From: Streptomyces sp. NBC_01314
GTDB lineage: Bacteria; Actinomycetota; Actinomycetes; Streptomycetales; Streptomycetaceae
Length of the DNA: 64,000 bases
Assembly: GCF_041435215.1 (NCBI RefSeq)
Contig: NZ_CP108394.1
Span: 10,602,001-10,666,000 of the forward strand
Direction: 5' to 3'
Positions 32,743 to 41,418 of the stretch are shown here, in pieces. Position numbers and translations under genes: made by a program. A model generated the notes under the pieces. That model had not been told where the DNA came from, did no database searches, and saw only the letters and a list, made by a program, of their open reading frames with translations. The first letter of the stretch is position 1; every line of letters begins with the position of its first letter.

Positions 32743-33669
32743 TCAGGGTGTGGTCGCCGCGTCGTGCGGGACGGTGCGATGAACCGGCGCTGCCGAAGGC
32801 TCTGCCGGTTCGGGTCGGTCGGGGCTTCGTGCGTCGGCGAGAAACGCCAGGACGCGGGTGGCGAACTCGTCGGGGCATTCGATCTGAGGCATGTGACCGA
32901 TCCCGGTGAACAGATGGGCCTCGGCGCGCGGGAGGAGCCGACGGGCGGAGTCGAGGTGACGGGCGGGCAGGACACGATCACGGTCGCCCCAGACGATCAG
33001 GGTGGGGCGGGGGTGCTTCGCGACCGCCGCGGTCAACTCGGCGCGCCAGCGGGGCTTGGTGCCGCGCAGGGTGGCAAGTTCGCGGAGGGTCTCCAGCAGC
33101 ACAGTGCTCGGGTCGGGTTGGCGGGCGATGGCCAAGGCGTGTTCGATCCGCACCGTGGTGGCCAGTCCCGGGTCGGCGAAGAGCAGGCGTTCGGCCATTT
33201 TTGCGCCGGCCTCCGTGGTGCGGCGAGTGGCCAGACGGCCGAGAACGGGGGCGGCAAGCAGCCGCAGCGGGAGCGCGACCTCGGCGCCGAATCCGGCACT
33301 GTTGACCAGCACCAGGCCGGCCACCCGTTCCGGAGCGAGGACGAGCAACTGCTGCGCGACCGCGCCACCGAGAGAGTTACCGAGCACCTGCAGCGGCCGC
33401 TGCTCGCCGAGGGCGTCGAGAGTCTCGAGCACCCCACGTGCCAGGACCTCCAGTGTGGTGGGCTCGGGGGAGCGCGCAGAGAACCCGAAGCCCGGAAGGT
33501 CGAGGGCGATCAACCGATGTCCCTGGGCGAGGCGCGGGAACTGCGGGGCCCAGTCCTCGAGGCTGCGGCCGATGCCGTGCAACAGCAGCACGGGCGGGTC
33601 GGCCGGATCCCCCTCGACACGGACGCGGGTGCGGCGGCCATTGGCGGAGATGAAGGCGGGCGTGCTCAT
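32743..33669 (-). CDS. alpha/beta-hydrolase coupled to the monooxygenase
   Basis: 308 residues from ATG 33669. The start codon overlaps the monooxygenase stop (ATGA), indicating translational coupling. Motifs are LLLHGIGRSLEDWAPQF (oxyanion His-Gly), nucleophile VLGNSLGGAVAQQ (Ser about 99), acid GDRDRVLPARH, and base IGHMPQIECPDE. Close to MhpC/BphD-like and lactone hydrolases. Next to a Baeyer-Villiger monooxygenase the natural job is to open the ester or lactone that enzyme makes. The last 30 residues are Pro/Ala-rich and reach the deletion junction with the acyl-CoA ligase fragment, so the tail may not be original. Confidence 0.87.
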   Translation of the reverse strand: MSTPAFISANGRRTRVRVEGDPADPPVLLLHGIGRSLEDWAPQFPRLAQGHRLIALDLPGFGFSARSPEPTTLEVLARGVLETLDALGEQRPLQVLGNSLGGAVAQQLLVLAPERVAGLVLVNSAGFGAEVALPLRLLAAPVLGRLATRRTTEAGAKMAERLLFADPGLATTVRIEHALAIARQPDPSTVLLETLRELATLRGTKPRWRAELTAAVAKHPRPTLIVWGDRDRVLPARHLDSARRLLPRAEAHLFTGIGHMPQIECPDEFATRVLAFLADARSPDRPEPAEPSAAPVHRTVPHDAATTP

Positions 33670-35204
33670 GCCGCCGCCGCTTCCTCGGACGTCGCCATCG
33701 CGCCCGGTGTCGCGGCCGAGCCCACCACGGTGGAGGAGAACTTCAGAGCGGGGTCCTCGACCGGGCCGCCCAGCCGGGCACGGTCGAGGGCGTAGTCCTG
33801 GCTCACCGTCCACGGGCCGTGGGAGCCCTGCTGCGGGAACAAGGGCATACCGCGGTTGATGTATGCCGTGTCCATGTCGAGGAACGGCCGTCCGGTGAGC
33901 GTCGGGTCGTCGGCGATCGGGGTGACGGTGGAGTAGCCGTGGCGGTCCATGTGGGCGAGCAGTCGGCACAGGTGGTCGGAGACCAGGTCGACCTTGAGCG
34001 TCCACGCGTTGGTGGTGTAGCCGAGCGCGAACGCGAAGTTGGGCAAGCTGCTGACCATCATGGACTTGTAGATGAGGTGGTCGTGGAGATCGACGGCCTG
34101 CCCGTCCACGTGCAGCGCGATCCCGCCGAAGGGCAGCATGTTCAGCCCGGTGGCCGTGACGATGATGTCGGCGTCGAGTTCGGTACCCGACTCGAGCAGG
34201 ATCCCGTGTCCGGTGAACCGCACGATGCGGTCGGTGACCACGGATGCCGCACCGCTGGAGATGGCCTTGAAGATGTCGGAGTCGGGGACCACGCACAACC
34301 GTTGGTCCCACGGGTTGTACTGGGGGTTGAAGTGGGTGTCGACCGCGTACCCCTCAGGCAGTGCACTGGCGTTGAGCTTGCGGATCAGACGGCGCATCTG
34401 CCCCGGGTAGCGGCGGCTGAGGGCCAGGAGCAGGCGCTGACGGTTGATGTTGATTTGTCGTGAGAGCCGCCACGCGGCCGTCTCCGGCAGCAGCCGGCGC
34501 AGGGTGTTGGCGATCGGGTCCCGGCGCGGGATCGGCAGTACGTACGACGGTGAGCGCTGCAGCATCGTGACGTGGCCCGCCTTCTCGGCCATCGACGGCA
34601 GGAGCGTCACGGCTGTGGCGCCGCTGCCGATGACGACGACCTTCTTGCCGGTGTGATCGAGATCCTCCGGCCACTGCTGCGGGTGGATGATCGGGCCGCT
34701 GAAGTCCTCGCGCCCCTCGAAGTGGGGGGTGTATCCGCCGGCGTAGTCGTAGTAGCCGGCGGCGGAGAACAGCACATGGCAGGTGACGTCGAACTGCTCG
34801 CCGTCGCTGGTGCGCTCCAGTGTGACGGTCCAGCGCGCCTGGCCGGACGAGAAGTCCGCGCGGAGCACCTTGTGGCCGAGGTGCAGGTGCCGGTCGAGGT
34901 CGTTCTCGGCGATCGCCTCGTGCAGATAGTCGAGGATCTCGTGGGCGTCGGCGATGGCGTTGTCCTTGGTCCACGGTTTGAACGCGAAGCCGAAGCTCTG
35001 CATGTCCGCGTCGGACCGGATGCCCGGGTAGCGGAACAGGTCCCAGGTCCCGCCGATCGCGTCTCGGCCGTCGACGATGGCGAAGGTCCGGCCCGGCTGC
35101 TTCGTCTTCAGGTGATGGCCCAGGTCGATGCCGGAGATGCCGGCTCCGACGATCAGTACGTCGACGTGTTCGAGTCTCCGTGCCACCTCAGCGGTTGCGC
35201 TCAT
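33666..35204 (-). CDS. Baeyer-Villiger-type flavin monooxygenase (EthA-like)
   Basis: A 512-residue protein. FAD motif is VLIVGAGISGIDLGHHL (GAGISG 20-25). The Baeyer-Villiger fingerprint FxGxxxHxxxWP is intact as F168-SG-PIIH174-PQQ-W178-P. The NADPH Rossmann loop is KVVVIGSGATAVTLLPSMA. Other landmarks are GGTWDLFRYPGIRSDADM and YNPWDQRLCVVPDSDIF, as in mycobacterial EthA. Catalysis is insertion of oxygen next to a ketone using NADPH and O2, giving an ester or lactone. First gene of an operon with the hydrolase at 32743. An inverted repeat at 35659 and a divergently placed HxlR gene upstream suggest control. Confidence 0.92.
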   Translation of the reverse strand: MSATAEVARRLEHVDVLIVGAGISGIDLGHHLKTKQPGRTFAIVDGRDAIGGTWDLFRYPGIRSDADMQSFGFAFKPWTKDNAIADAHEILDYLHEAIAENDLDRHLHLGHKVLRADFSSGQARWTVTLERTSDGEQFDVTCHVLFSAAGYYDYAGGYTPHFEGREDFSGPIIHPQQWPEDLDHTGKKVVVIGSGATAVTLLPSMAEKAGHVTMLQRSPSYVLPIPRRDPIANTLRRLLPETAAWRLSRQININRQRLLLALSRRYPGQMRRLIRKLNASALPEGYAVDTHFNPQYNPWDQRLCVVPDSDIFKAISSGAASVVTDRIVRFTGHGILLESGTELDADIIVTATGLNMLPFGGIALHVDGQAVDLHDHLIYKSMMVSSLPNFAFALGYTTNAWTLKVDLVSDHLCRLLAHMDRHGYSTVTPIADDPTLTGRPFLDMDTAYINRGMPLFPQQGSHGPWTVSQDYALDRARLGGPVEDPALKFSSTVVGSAATPGAMATSEEAAAA

Positions 35205-35658
35205 GTCAGTTTTCCTTCGGTCGGCGAGATCAAGGGCACGAGGTCAGGTACGACGGAGATGTCGGGCATATCGAGGAAACCAGGACGCTGGTAGGCCGGG
35301 GCGGTGTAGTCGGCGCGCGGGTGACTCCACGACTGGTGGTCCGGGTGGGTGCCGACGCGGGCAGGCTCGTCCCGTCAGGCAAGGGTGAGGGACAGCGACA
35401 GCCGGGCGGTGTTGTCGGCGGAGGTGTTCAACGGCTGTCTGTTGTCGCTTGGTTGATCATCCAGCGGGACGGTGCCACAGACATACGGCTGTTGTCGGCC
35501 GGCTCGGCCGCTTGCTGAAGCGCTCATGGCACACCTCGTCGTGTGACTGCCCCCGCCGTGGCGGCGGCGGGTGTGGGGAGCGGTGCTCGGCCATCTGATC
35601 CGAGCGGGACGCCCACGTGCTCACGCTCATTTGCGGGCTCAGGGGATCACATTAAGAG
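35205..35658. other. long leader of the monooxygenase operon, no gene seen
   Basis: About 450 bp without a supported reading frame. It lies between the operon start and the operator-like repeat at 35659. No riboswitch-like fold was recognised. Confidence 0.4.
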
Positions 35659-35683
35659 AGTCACTATCATCATGCAAGTGACT
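35659..35683. promoter_or_regulatory. AGTCACT-N11-AGTGACT inverted repeat, candidate HxlR operator
   Basis: Perfect 7-nt arms around an 11-nt AT-rich centre (ATCATCATGCA), 28 bp beyond the HxlR stop and upstream of the monooxygenase operon in its transcription direction. Confidence 0.55.
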
Positions 35684-35711
35684 GGTTGTCGTGACGGTGG
35701 TCACCCTGGGC

Positions 35712-36206
35712 TCACGAGGCCTGCTCGTTCCTCCGCTCGAGTACGGCTCGGAGCCGTACGTCCGCGGCCGGTCCCGGCAGGAACATGGTGTGCTCCTCGT
35801 CGATGGGGTGGCCGGTCGTGCGGTCGATCAGGAGCGGATCGACGTCGGTGCCTGACTCCTTGTCCACCAGACGGACGTTCGGCGCCTCCGGCGGGAAGTG
35901 CTTGGCGCCGAAGGCGTACAGGGCGGTGAGTACCGGTAGGAAGGCGTGTCCGGCCTCGGTGAGGACGTACTCGTCCCGCGGCGGGCGGTCACTGTAGCGG
36001 CGGCGTTCGAGGAGGCCGGCCTCGACGAGCGCGCCGAGTCGGCGGGTCAGGGAGTTCGGTGAGATGCCCAGGCTCTTCTGGAACCCGTCGAACCGGGTGA
36101 TGCCATGTGTCGCGTCGCGCAGGATGAGAATGCTCCACCACTCGCCGACCCGTTCCAGCGCCAGCGCGACCGGGCAGCTCATGTCCTGAAAGCTCTTCCG
36201 TTCCAT
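35712..36206 (-). CDS. HxlR-family transcriptional regulator (monooxygenase module)
   Basis: A 164-residue protein. It starts MERKSFQDMSCPVALALERV, with the conserved Cys at 11. The winged helix reads GEWWSILILRDATHGITRFD, GFQKSLGISPNSLTRRLGAL and VEAGLLERRRYSDRPPRDEY. The C-terminal about 40 residues (FPPEAPNVRLVDKESGTDVD, IDRTTGHPIDEEHTMFLPGP) extend beyond the core and resemble those of HxlR proteins that sense acyl or aromatic ligands. It is on the same strand as and upstream of the Baeyer-Villiger operon, with the repeat at 35659 between, and is the likely regulator of that operon. Confidence 0.88.
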   Translation of the reverse strand: MERKSFQDMSCPVALALERVGEWWSILILRDATHGITRFDGFQKSLGISPNSLTRRLGALVEAGLLERRRYSDRPPRDEYVLTEAGHAFLPVLTALYAFGAKHFPPEAPNVRLVDKESGTDVDPLLIDRTTGHPIDEEHTMFLPGPAADVRLRAVLERRNEQAS

Positions 36207-36299
36207 GATGGAAGTCTACGGATGAGGTATCGGAACCGGAGGTGGTGAGTCACCGGTCGAACCGGTCGTTTCCGCCGTCGGCGGCAGGGCGATCCGCCG

Positions 36300-36640
36300 G
36301 CCCGGACGAGGTGGACTTCCTCGTCGCCGAGCTGGAGCACACCGGACTGGCCGGTCCGCTGAACTACTACCGGACCCTCGACCTGAACCGGGAGGTCCTT
36401 GGAGAGTACGAGAGCAGGCCGGTGACCGTGCCCGCGCTCTTCATCGGTGGCGACCGGGACGTGACGACGATCTGGAGCCGGGAAGCGATCGCCCGGATCG
36501 CGGAGAACGTCCACGACCTGCGCGGATCGGTGATCCTGGCGGACTGTGGGCACTGGATCGGCAGGAGCGGCCCGAGGCGGTCAACAGAGAGTTGCTGGAC
36601 TTCCTCAACGGCCTCTGGCGCGGGCCCCGGCGGTCTCTGA
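36300..36640 (+). pseudogene. C-terminal fragment of an epoxide hydrolase, frameshifted
   Basis: PDEVDFLVAELEHTGLAGPL, NYYRTLDLNREVLGEYESRP, TVPALFIGGDRDVTT and VILADCGHWI are the lid, acid and His segments of an EphA-type epoxide hydrolase. At about 36562 the frame shifts by one base and continues QERPEAVNRELLDFLNGLW. The N-terminal half with the nucleophile is missing. Confidence 0.75.
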
Positions 36641-36772
36641 TCCGGAAGAGGGCACATCGGCCGGGTGGGGCGGCGACGGCGAGGGTCGTCGTCGCCCGGC
36701 ACCCCGGAATTCCAGCCGGCCTCGCGGGAAACGGGGAAGAGGCCGGGAAGTGCCCGCGCCTACCTTTACCCG

Positions 36773-36788
36773 TACATTTTGGTCTATG
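36773..36788 (+). promoter_or_regulatory. possible leaderless promoter of the SpoIIE phosphatase gene
   Basis: TACATT at 36773-36778 is a fair -10 hexamer placed so that transcription would begin at or next to the ATG at 36786. No ribosome binding site is visible before that ATG. Leaderless mRNAs are common in Streptomyces. Inference from position only. Confidence 0.35.
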
Positions 36789-38948
36789 GGAACCGACGCC
36801 CATGCCTTCCTTGCGGATCTCGCCCGAGGGCTCAAGCCGCAATCGGATCAGCTGACCGAATCGGTGCTGCAGCGCCTGCGCAGCGAGCTGCCCGAGGTGT
36901 GGAGGTACGAGGACATCGCCGCCGCGGCGCCGGCGGGTCTGGCCGAGCATGTCGACAGCATTCTGGACTTTCTTGAGCACGGCCGCGAACTGTCCGAAAT
37001 CAAGACGCCCCCCGCGGCCATTGTCTTCGCTTCTCGGCTCGCTGAGCACGGGGTGCAGATCAGCGAACTCCTGCGCGTCCATCGGCTCGTCCACGCAGGG
37101 TTGCTCGAGCTGTTCTACGAGGAGACCGGACATCTTACCAAGGACCCTGAGCTGATCAACGAAGTGATGATCACACTGAGCGCGATGGCTTTCGAGTACG
37201 CCGATCGCACCTCGCAGCAGGCGGTCGCGGTGTATCAGAGAGCACGCGACCGATGGCTGCAGCGGCGGCTGATCACGATCAACGAGGCCGGCACGCGGAT
37301 CGGGACCACTCTGGACACCGCCCGTACCGCTCAGGAGCTGGCAGACGTCGGCACCGACCACCTCGCCGACCTCGTCATCGTCGACCTCCTTGAGGCCGCT
37401 CTGCGAGAAGAGGGGACGCAACCGGCAGAGGGCCCGGCGGTACTCCGCCGGGTCACGCGGTCCGTTTCGGACGGCAGCCCGGACCGGACAGCCGACTCAT
37501 GGCCGAGACACTTCTACCCGGAAGGGTCGGAGCCGGCTGTCGCGCTGGCCACCGGACAACCCCTCCGCCTCGGCATCACGGCCTCCGAAACGCCGACGTG
37601 GCTGAAGGTGCCCGCAGACGGCAGCGGTGCCTCGGGTGCGGGCGGCATCCACTCCATGCTCCTCGTCCCGCTGTGGGCACGGGGCAATCCGCTGGGACTG
37701 GCGCAGTTCTGCCGCCGTCGGTCGGCGGATCCGTTCGACGACGACGACTTGCTTCTCGCCCAGGAGATCGTCTCCAGAGCAGCGGTGAACATCGACAACG
37801 CCCGGCGTTACACCCAGGAGCGGTCCATCGCCCTCACCCTCCAGCGCAGCCTGCTGCCTCAGCACGCACCGGACGAGTCCGCCGTCGAGACCGCCTCCCG
37901 CTACCTGCCCAGCGGAGCCCGCGCCGGCGTGGGCGGTGACTGGTACGACGTGATCCCGCTCTCCGGAGCCCGGGTCGCCCTCGTCGTGGGCGACGTGGTG
38001 GGCCGCGGCCTTCAGGCCTCGGCCACCATGGGCCGACTACGAACGGCCGTTCGCACTCTGGCGGACATCGACCTCACCCCCGACGAACTGCTGACACACC
38101 TCGACGACGTGGTCATCCGGCTGCAGCGCGCGGAACAACGGGGCATGGACGAGATCAGCGCCACGTGCCTGTACGCGGTCTACGATCCCGTCTCCCGTGT
38201 GTGTTCCCTGGCAAGCGCCGGACATGTCCTGCCGGCCGTGGTGACTCCCGGTGACGCGCCGGACTCCCGCGTGGTCACCTTCCCGGAGTTGCCCATCGGC
38301 CCGCCCCTGGGCCTGGGCGGGCTGCCCTTCGAAACAGCCCAGTTCGAACTGTCACCGGGCAGTCTTCTGGCGCTGTACACCGATGGCCTCATCGAAAGTC
38401 GCGAGGGCGACGTCGACGGAGCCCTCGCGGTCATGTCCGACGTCCTCGCCCTGGCGCCGGCGTCCCTGGAGGAGACCTGCGACGGACTGCTCCACGCCCT
38501 CCTGCCGAACCGCCCCTCCGATGATGTCGCTCTTCTTCTGGCGCGCACCCGAGCGCTGGACGGCGACCATGTCGCCACACTGGATCTCCCCTCCGATCCG
38601 GCCGTCATCTCCGAAGCGCGCGCTTTCGCCTCCGACCAGCTGGCTGCCTGGGGGCTGGACGAGATGGCCTTCACCACGGAACTCGTGGTCAGCGAACTGG
38701 TGACGAACGCGATCCGCTACGGCAAGAGCCCCGTCCGGCTGCGGATGATCCTAGAGTCCACCGTGACGTGCGAGGTTTCCGACGCCAGCGGTACCACCCC
38801 GCACCTGCGCCGCGCCCGGGCGTTCGACGAGGGCGGTCGCGGCCTGCTCCTGGTCGCCCAGCTCACCGAACGCTGGGGCACGCGGCACCACCGCGAGGGG
38901 AAGGTCATCTGGGCGGAACAGCTGATTCCGTCCGCCCTCGCGGAGTAG
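36786..38948 (+). CDS. SpoIIE/PP2C-type phosphatase with GAF and ATPase domains
   Basis: 720 residues from ATG 36786. Residues about 1-165 form an all-helical RsbR/PucR-like N-terminal domain (LTESVLQRLRSELPEVWR, VQISELLRVHRLVHAGLLEL). About 180-345 is a GAF sensor domain. About 360-585 is a PP2C SpoIIE phosphatase (LQRSLLPQ, GVGGDWYDVIPLSGARVALV, VGDVVGRGLQAS, LALYTDGLIESR). The last about 130 residues are an anti-sigma-type HATPase (ELVVSELVTNAIRYGKSPVR, GGRGLLLVAQLTERWG). It combines phosphatase and kinase-like switch activities that set anti-anti-sigma phosphorylation in stress or sporulation signalling. No partner sigma factor is nearby. The 3' end is 9 bp from the convergent acyl-CoA synthetase. 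Confidence 0.92.
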   Translation: MGTDAHAFLADLARGLKPQSDQLTESVLQRLRSELPEVWRYEDIAAAAPAGLAEHVDSILDFLEHGRELSEIKTPPAAIVFASRLAEHGVQISELLRVHRLVHAGLLELFYEETGHLTKDPELINEVMITLSAMAFEYADRTSQQAVAVYQRARDRWLQRRLITINEAGTRIGTTLDTARTAQELADVGTDHLADLVIVDLLEAALREEGTQPAEGPAVLRRVTRSVSDGSPDRTADSWPRHFYPEGSEPAVALATGQPLRLGITASETPTWLKVPADGSGASGAGGIHSMLLVPLWARGNPLGLAQFCRRRSADPFDDDDLLLAQEIVSRAAVNIDNARRYTQERSIALTLQRSLLPQHAPDESAVETASRYLPSGARAGVGGDWYDVIPLSGARVALVVGDVVGRGLQASATMGRLRTAVRTLADIDLTPDELLTHLDDVVIRLQRAEQRGMDEISATCLYAVYDPVSRVCSLASAGHVLPAVVTPGDAPDSRVVTFPELPIGPPLGLGGLPFETAQFELSPGSLLALYTDGLIESREGDVDGALAVMSDVLALAPASLEETCDGLLHALLPNRPSDDVALLLARTRALDGDHVATLDLPSDPAVISEARAFASDQLAAWGLDEMAFTTELVVSELVTNAIRYGKSPVRLRMILESTVTCEVSDASGTTPHLRRARAFDEGGRGLLLVAQLTERWGTRHHREGKVIWAEQLIPSALAE

Positions 38949-38957
38949 CCGTAGGGA

Positions 38958-40451
38958 TCAGGATCCGGCAGACGCCGCGGCGTGGGCGGTCCGCAACGAG
39001 GGCTTGTCGATCTTGCCGACCGCGTTCTTCGGGATGGCCTTCACCACGAAGAACGCGGTCGGGCGCTTGTAGCCGGTGAGGCTGCGCGCGCACAGGGCTT
39101 TCAGAGCCTCGGAATCGACGGTCGAACCCGGGCGCGGCTGGACGTAGGCGACCACCACCTCTCCCCACGTCTCGTCGGGTACGCCGATCACGGCGGCCTC
39201 AAGTACCGACGGATCGCCGGCTAGCACGTCCTCGATCTCCCTGGGGTAGATGTTCTCCCCACCCCGGATGATCATGTCCTTCGAACGCCCGACCAGGGTC
39301 AGATACCCCTCGGCGTCGAGGTGGCCGATGTCGCCCGTGTGCAACCAGCCGCCGATGACGACCTCGGCTGTCTCGTCCGGACGGCCGAGATAGCCACGCA
39401 TGACGTTGGCCCCCCTCACGACGACCTCACCGTCGATGCCCGGTGCCACCTCGATACCGTCGGCGTCGACGATCCGGATCTCCTGGCCCGGGAAGGCGAG
39501 CCCCACGGTTCCCGCGCGGCGAGGGCCCGCGACCGGGTTGATGGTGGAGCCGCAGGTCCCTTCGGACAGCCCGTACCCCTCGATGAGGGGAACGCCGTAC
39601 CGGGCCTCGAACCGGGTCAGCAACTCGGCGGAGGCGGGCGCGGCGCCGCAGACCCCGAACCTCAGCGACGATGTGTCGGGCCGGACGTCCTCGGGGAGCG
39701 CCGCGAGCATGCCGTAGATCGTCGGCACGGCGCTGAAGAAGGTGGGGCGCTCCCGCTCGACGAGGTCGAAGAACGTACGGGGGTCGAACCGGCCCGCGAT
39801 CACGACGCTCGCGCCCACGAGCAGAGGCATGAGGACGCTGACCACGATTCCGTTGACGTGGAAGAGCGGCAGGATCAGCAGGCACCGGTCGGTCGGTCCG
39901 ACGTCCAACGCCTGGTGCCCCATCTCCACCATGGCGTCGATGTTGGCGTGGTCGAGCATCACACCCTTGGGAACACCGGTCGTACCGCTGGTGTAGATGA
40001 GCAGGGCCAGCGCGGACGGGTCCGGAACCGGTGCCTGATCCGGCTCCGTCACCGTCCCTTCAGCCAGTTCGTCGAGTTCGTCGAGTTCGGCGACGGCGAG
40101 TACGGCGGTACCGTCCGTCACGACGGCCGCACCGTCCTCGACCACCAGCAGGCGCGCACCGGAGTCCTTGAGCTGTCGGACCACTTCGGCATCGGTCATG
40201 CTCGGGTTGACCGGTGTGACGGTGGCGCCGAGCCGCCAGGAGGCGAACAGCAGGAGGACGAACTCGACACGGTTCGTCAGCTTGAGGGCGACGACGTCTC
40301 CGGGGCCGATTCCGAGAGCGTGGAGCTGACGTGCCGCCGTACGGACGCGGTTCAGCAGTTGGGTGTTGGTGAGGGACTGGTGCCCGTCCGAGACCGCGGC
40401 CCCATGGGGGTCGAGTTCGGCGCGGCGGTCGGTCAGGGAAGCGAAATCCAT
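38958..40451 (-). CDS. acyl-CoA synthetase (ANL superfamily)
   Basis: A 497-residue protein. ATP-binding P-loop is LLIYTSGTTGVPKGVML. Other landmarks are the LPLFHVNG region, GYGLSEGTCGSTINP, the GWLHTGDIGHLDAEGYL motif and hinge GRSKDMIIRGGENIYPREIE. The catalytic Lys is in AVGKIDKPSLR. The family adenylates a fatty or aryl acid and transfers it to CoA. It is third in an operon of enoyl-CoA hydratase, alpha/beta-hydrolase and ligase (41419, 40488, 38958). The order fits release of an acid by hydrolysis, CoA activation, then hydration. Chain length cannot be read. Confidence 0.92.
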   Translation of the reverse strand: MDFASLTDRRAELDPHGAAVSDGHQSLTNTQLLNRVRTAARQLHALGIGPGDVVALKLTNRVEFVLLLFASWRLGATVTPVNPSMTDAEVVRQLKDSGARLLVVEDGAAVVTDGTAVLAVAELDELDELAEGTVTEPDQAPVPDPSALALLIYTSGTTGVPKGVMLDHANIDAMVEMGHQALDVGPTDRCLLILPLFHVNGIVVSVLMPLLVGASVVIAGRFDPRTFFDLVERERPTFFSAVPTIYGMLAALPEDVRPDTSSLRFGVCGAAPASAELLTRFEARYGVPLIEGYGLSEGTCGSTINPVAGPRRAGTVGLAFPGQEIRIVDADGIEVAPGIDGEVVVRGANVMRGYLGRPDETAEVVIGGWLHTGDIGHLDAEGYLTLVGRSKDMIIRGGENIYPREIEDVLAGDPSVLEAAVIGVPDETWGEVVVAYVQPRPGSTVDSEALKALCARSLTGYKRPTAFFVVKAIPKNAVGKIDKPSLRTAHAAASAGS

Positions 40452-40487
40452 GGCGAGGTGTACCTGTCTCGGTGTGATGCGATCCGG

Positions 40488-41411
40488 TCAAGGAGTCGAC
40501 GCGGCGGGCGCCGGGTGCAACTGGCGGGAGAGGAACGCGACCTGATCGCGTACCAGTGCCTCGAAGGTCTCACCGTTGTAGAAGTCGAAGTGGCCGGCGT
40601 CGTACCTCTTGATCTCTCCCAGGGGCGCGGTGGCCGCGTACCGGAGGGTCTGGGCGGGAGGCGTGACCGAGTCGGTGTCGCTGACGCAGAAGAGGATCGG
40701 CATGGTGACCTTCCTCGCCGCACGCCCGGGCCGGTAGCCGGCGATGGTCGGAATCACCCGTGCCGCCACCTCGTTGCGGAACGTCGTCCCGGGCGGCTGC
40801 AGCGCCTGGTATCCGGGCAGGGCGTCCGGGGCGTTCATCAGGGCCGGCGAACCGGGTGGGGCGGCGATGGGAACCATCGCGGGCGCCTTGCCGCGCACTC
40901 TGGCCGACAGATCCCGGGCCAGCACGGGGGTTATCCTGAGCGACGCCATCGGGCCGAGCGCGAGCGCGGAGGCGAGACCGTCGGTGAACGGGCACTGTGC
41001 CACGGCCGCGCGCAGTTCGGGATGGCGGGAGGCGACGGTGATGGCGTGGCCGCCGCCGAAGGAACTGCCCCACACCGCGACGCGAGCGCGGTCGACGTCA
41101 GGACAGGATGTGACGTAGGCGAGGGCGGCGTCCCAGTCGGCGAGCTGACGCTTGATCGACAGGAGCTGGCGGGGGTGGCCGCCGCTGTCGCCGAAGTGCC
41201 TGTAGGTGAAGGCCACGGCGGCTATGCCGGCCTGCGCGAAACGCTCGGCGAAGGCGTCCAGGCGCATCTCACGGGTGGCGCCCAGGCCGTGCCCGAGGAC
41301 GACGACGGGCGGGGAGGTGACGCCCGTGGGGAGGTAGAGCCATCCGGCGCACCTGCTGTCGCCGGACGAGAACGTGATGTCACGACGGGTGTAGGGCTGG
41401 GAAGTGGTCAT
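40488..41411 (-). CDS. alpha/beta-hydrolase (dienelactone hydrolase/dipeptidyl-peptidase-like)
   Basis: A 307-residue protein. Oxyanion region is VVVLGHGLGATREMRLDAFA. The nucleophile is in VAVWGSSFGGGHAITVAS (Ser about 118), the acid in FCVSDTDSVTP, and the base in YDAGHFDFYNGE. FTYRHFGDSGGHPRQLLSIK is typical of the family, which includes dienelactone hydrolases and carboxylesterases. It begins 8 nt after the enoyl-CoA hydratase stop, so the two are cotranscribed. The downstream ligase starts 36 nt after its stop. It probably makes the acid used by the ligase. Confidence 0.87.
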   Translation of the reverse strand: MTTSQPYTRRDITFSSGDSRCAGWLYLPTGVTSPPVVVLGHGLGATREMRLDAFAERFAQAGIAAVAFTYRHFGDSGGHPRQLLSIKRQLADWDAALAYVTSCPDVDRARVAVWGSSFGGGHAITVASRHPELRAAVAQCPFTDGLASALALGPMASLRITPVLARDLSARVRGKAPAMVPIAAPPGSPALMNAPDALPGYQALQPPGTTFRNEVAARVIPTIAGYRPGRAARKVTMPILFCVSDTDSVTPPAQTLRYAATAPLGEIKRYDAGHFDFYNGETFEALVRDQVAFLSRQLHPAPAASTP

Positions 41412-41418
41412 CGTCGGC

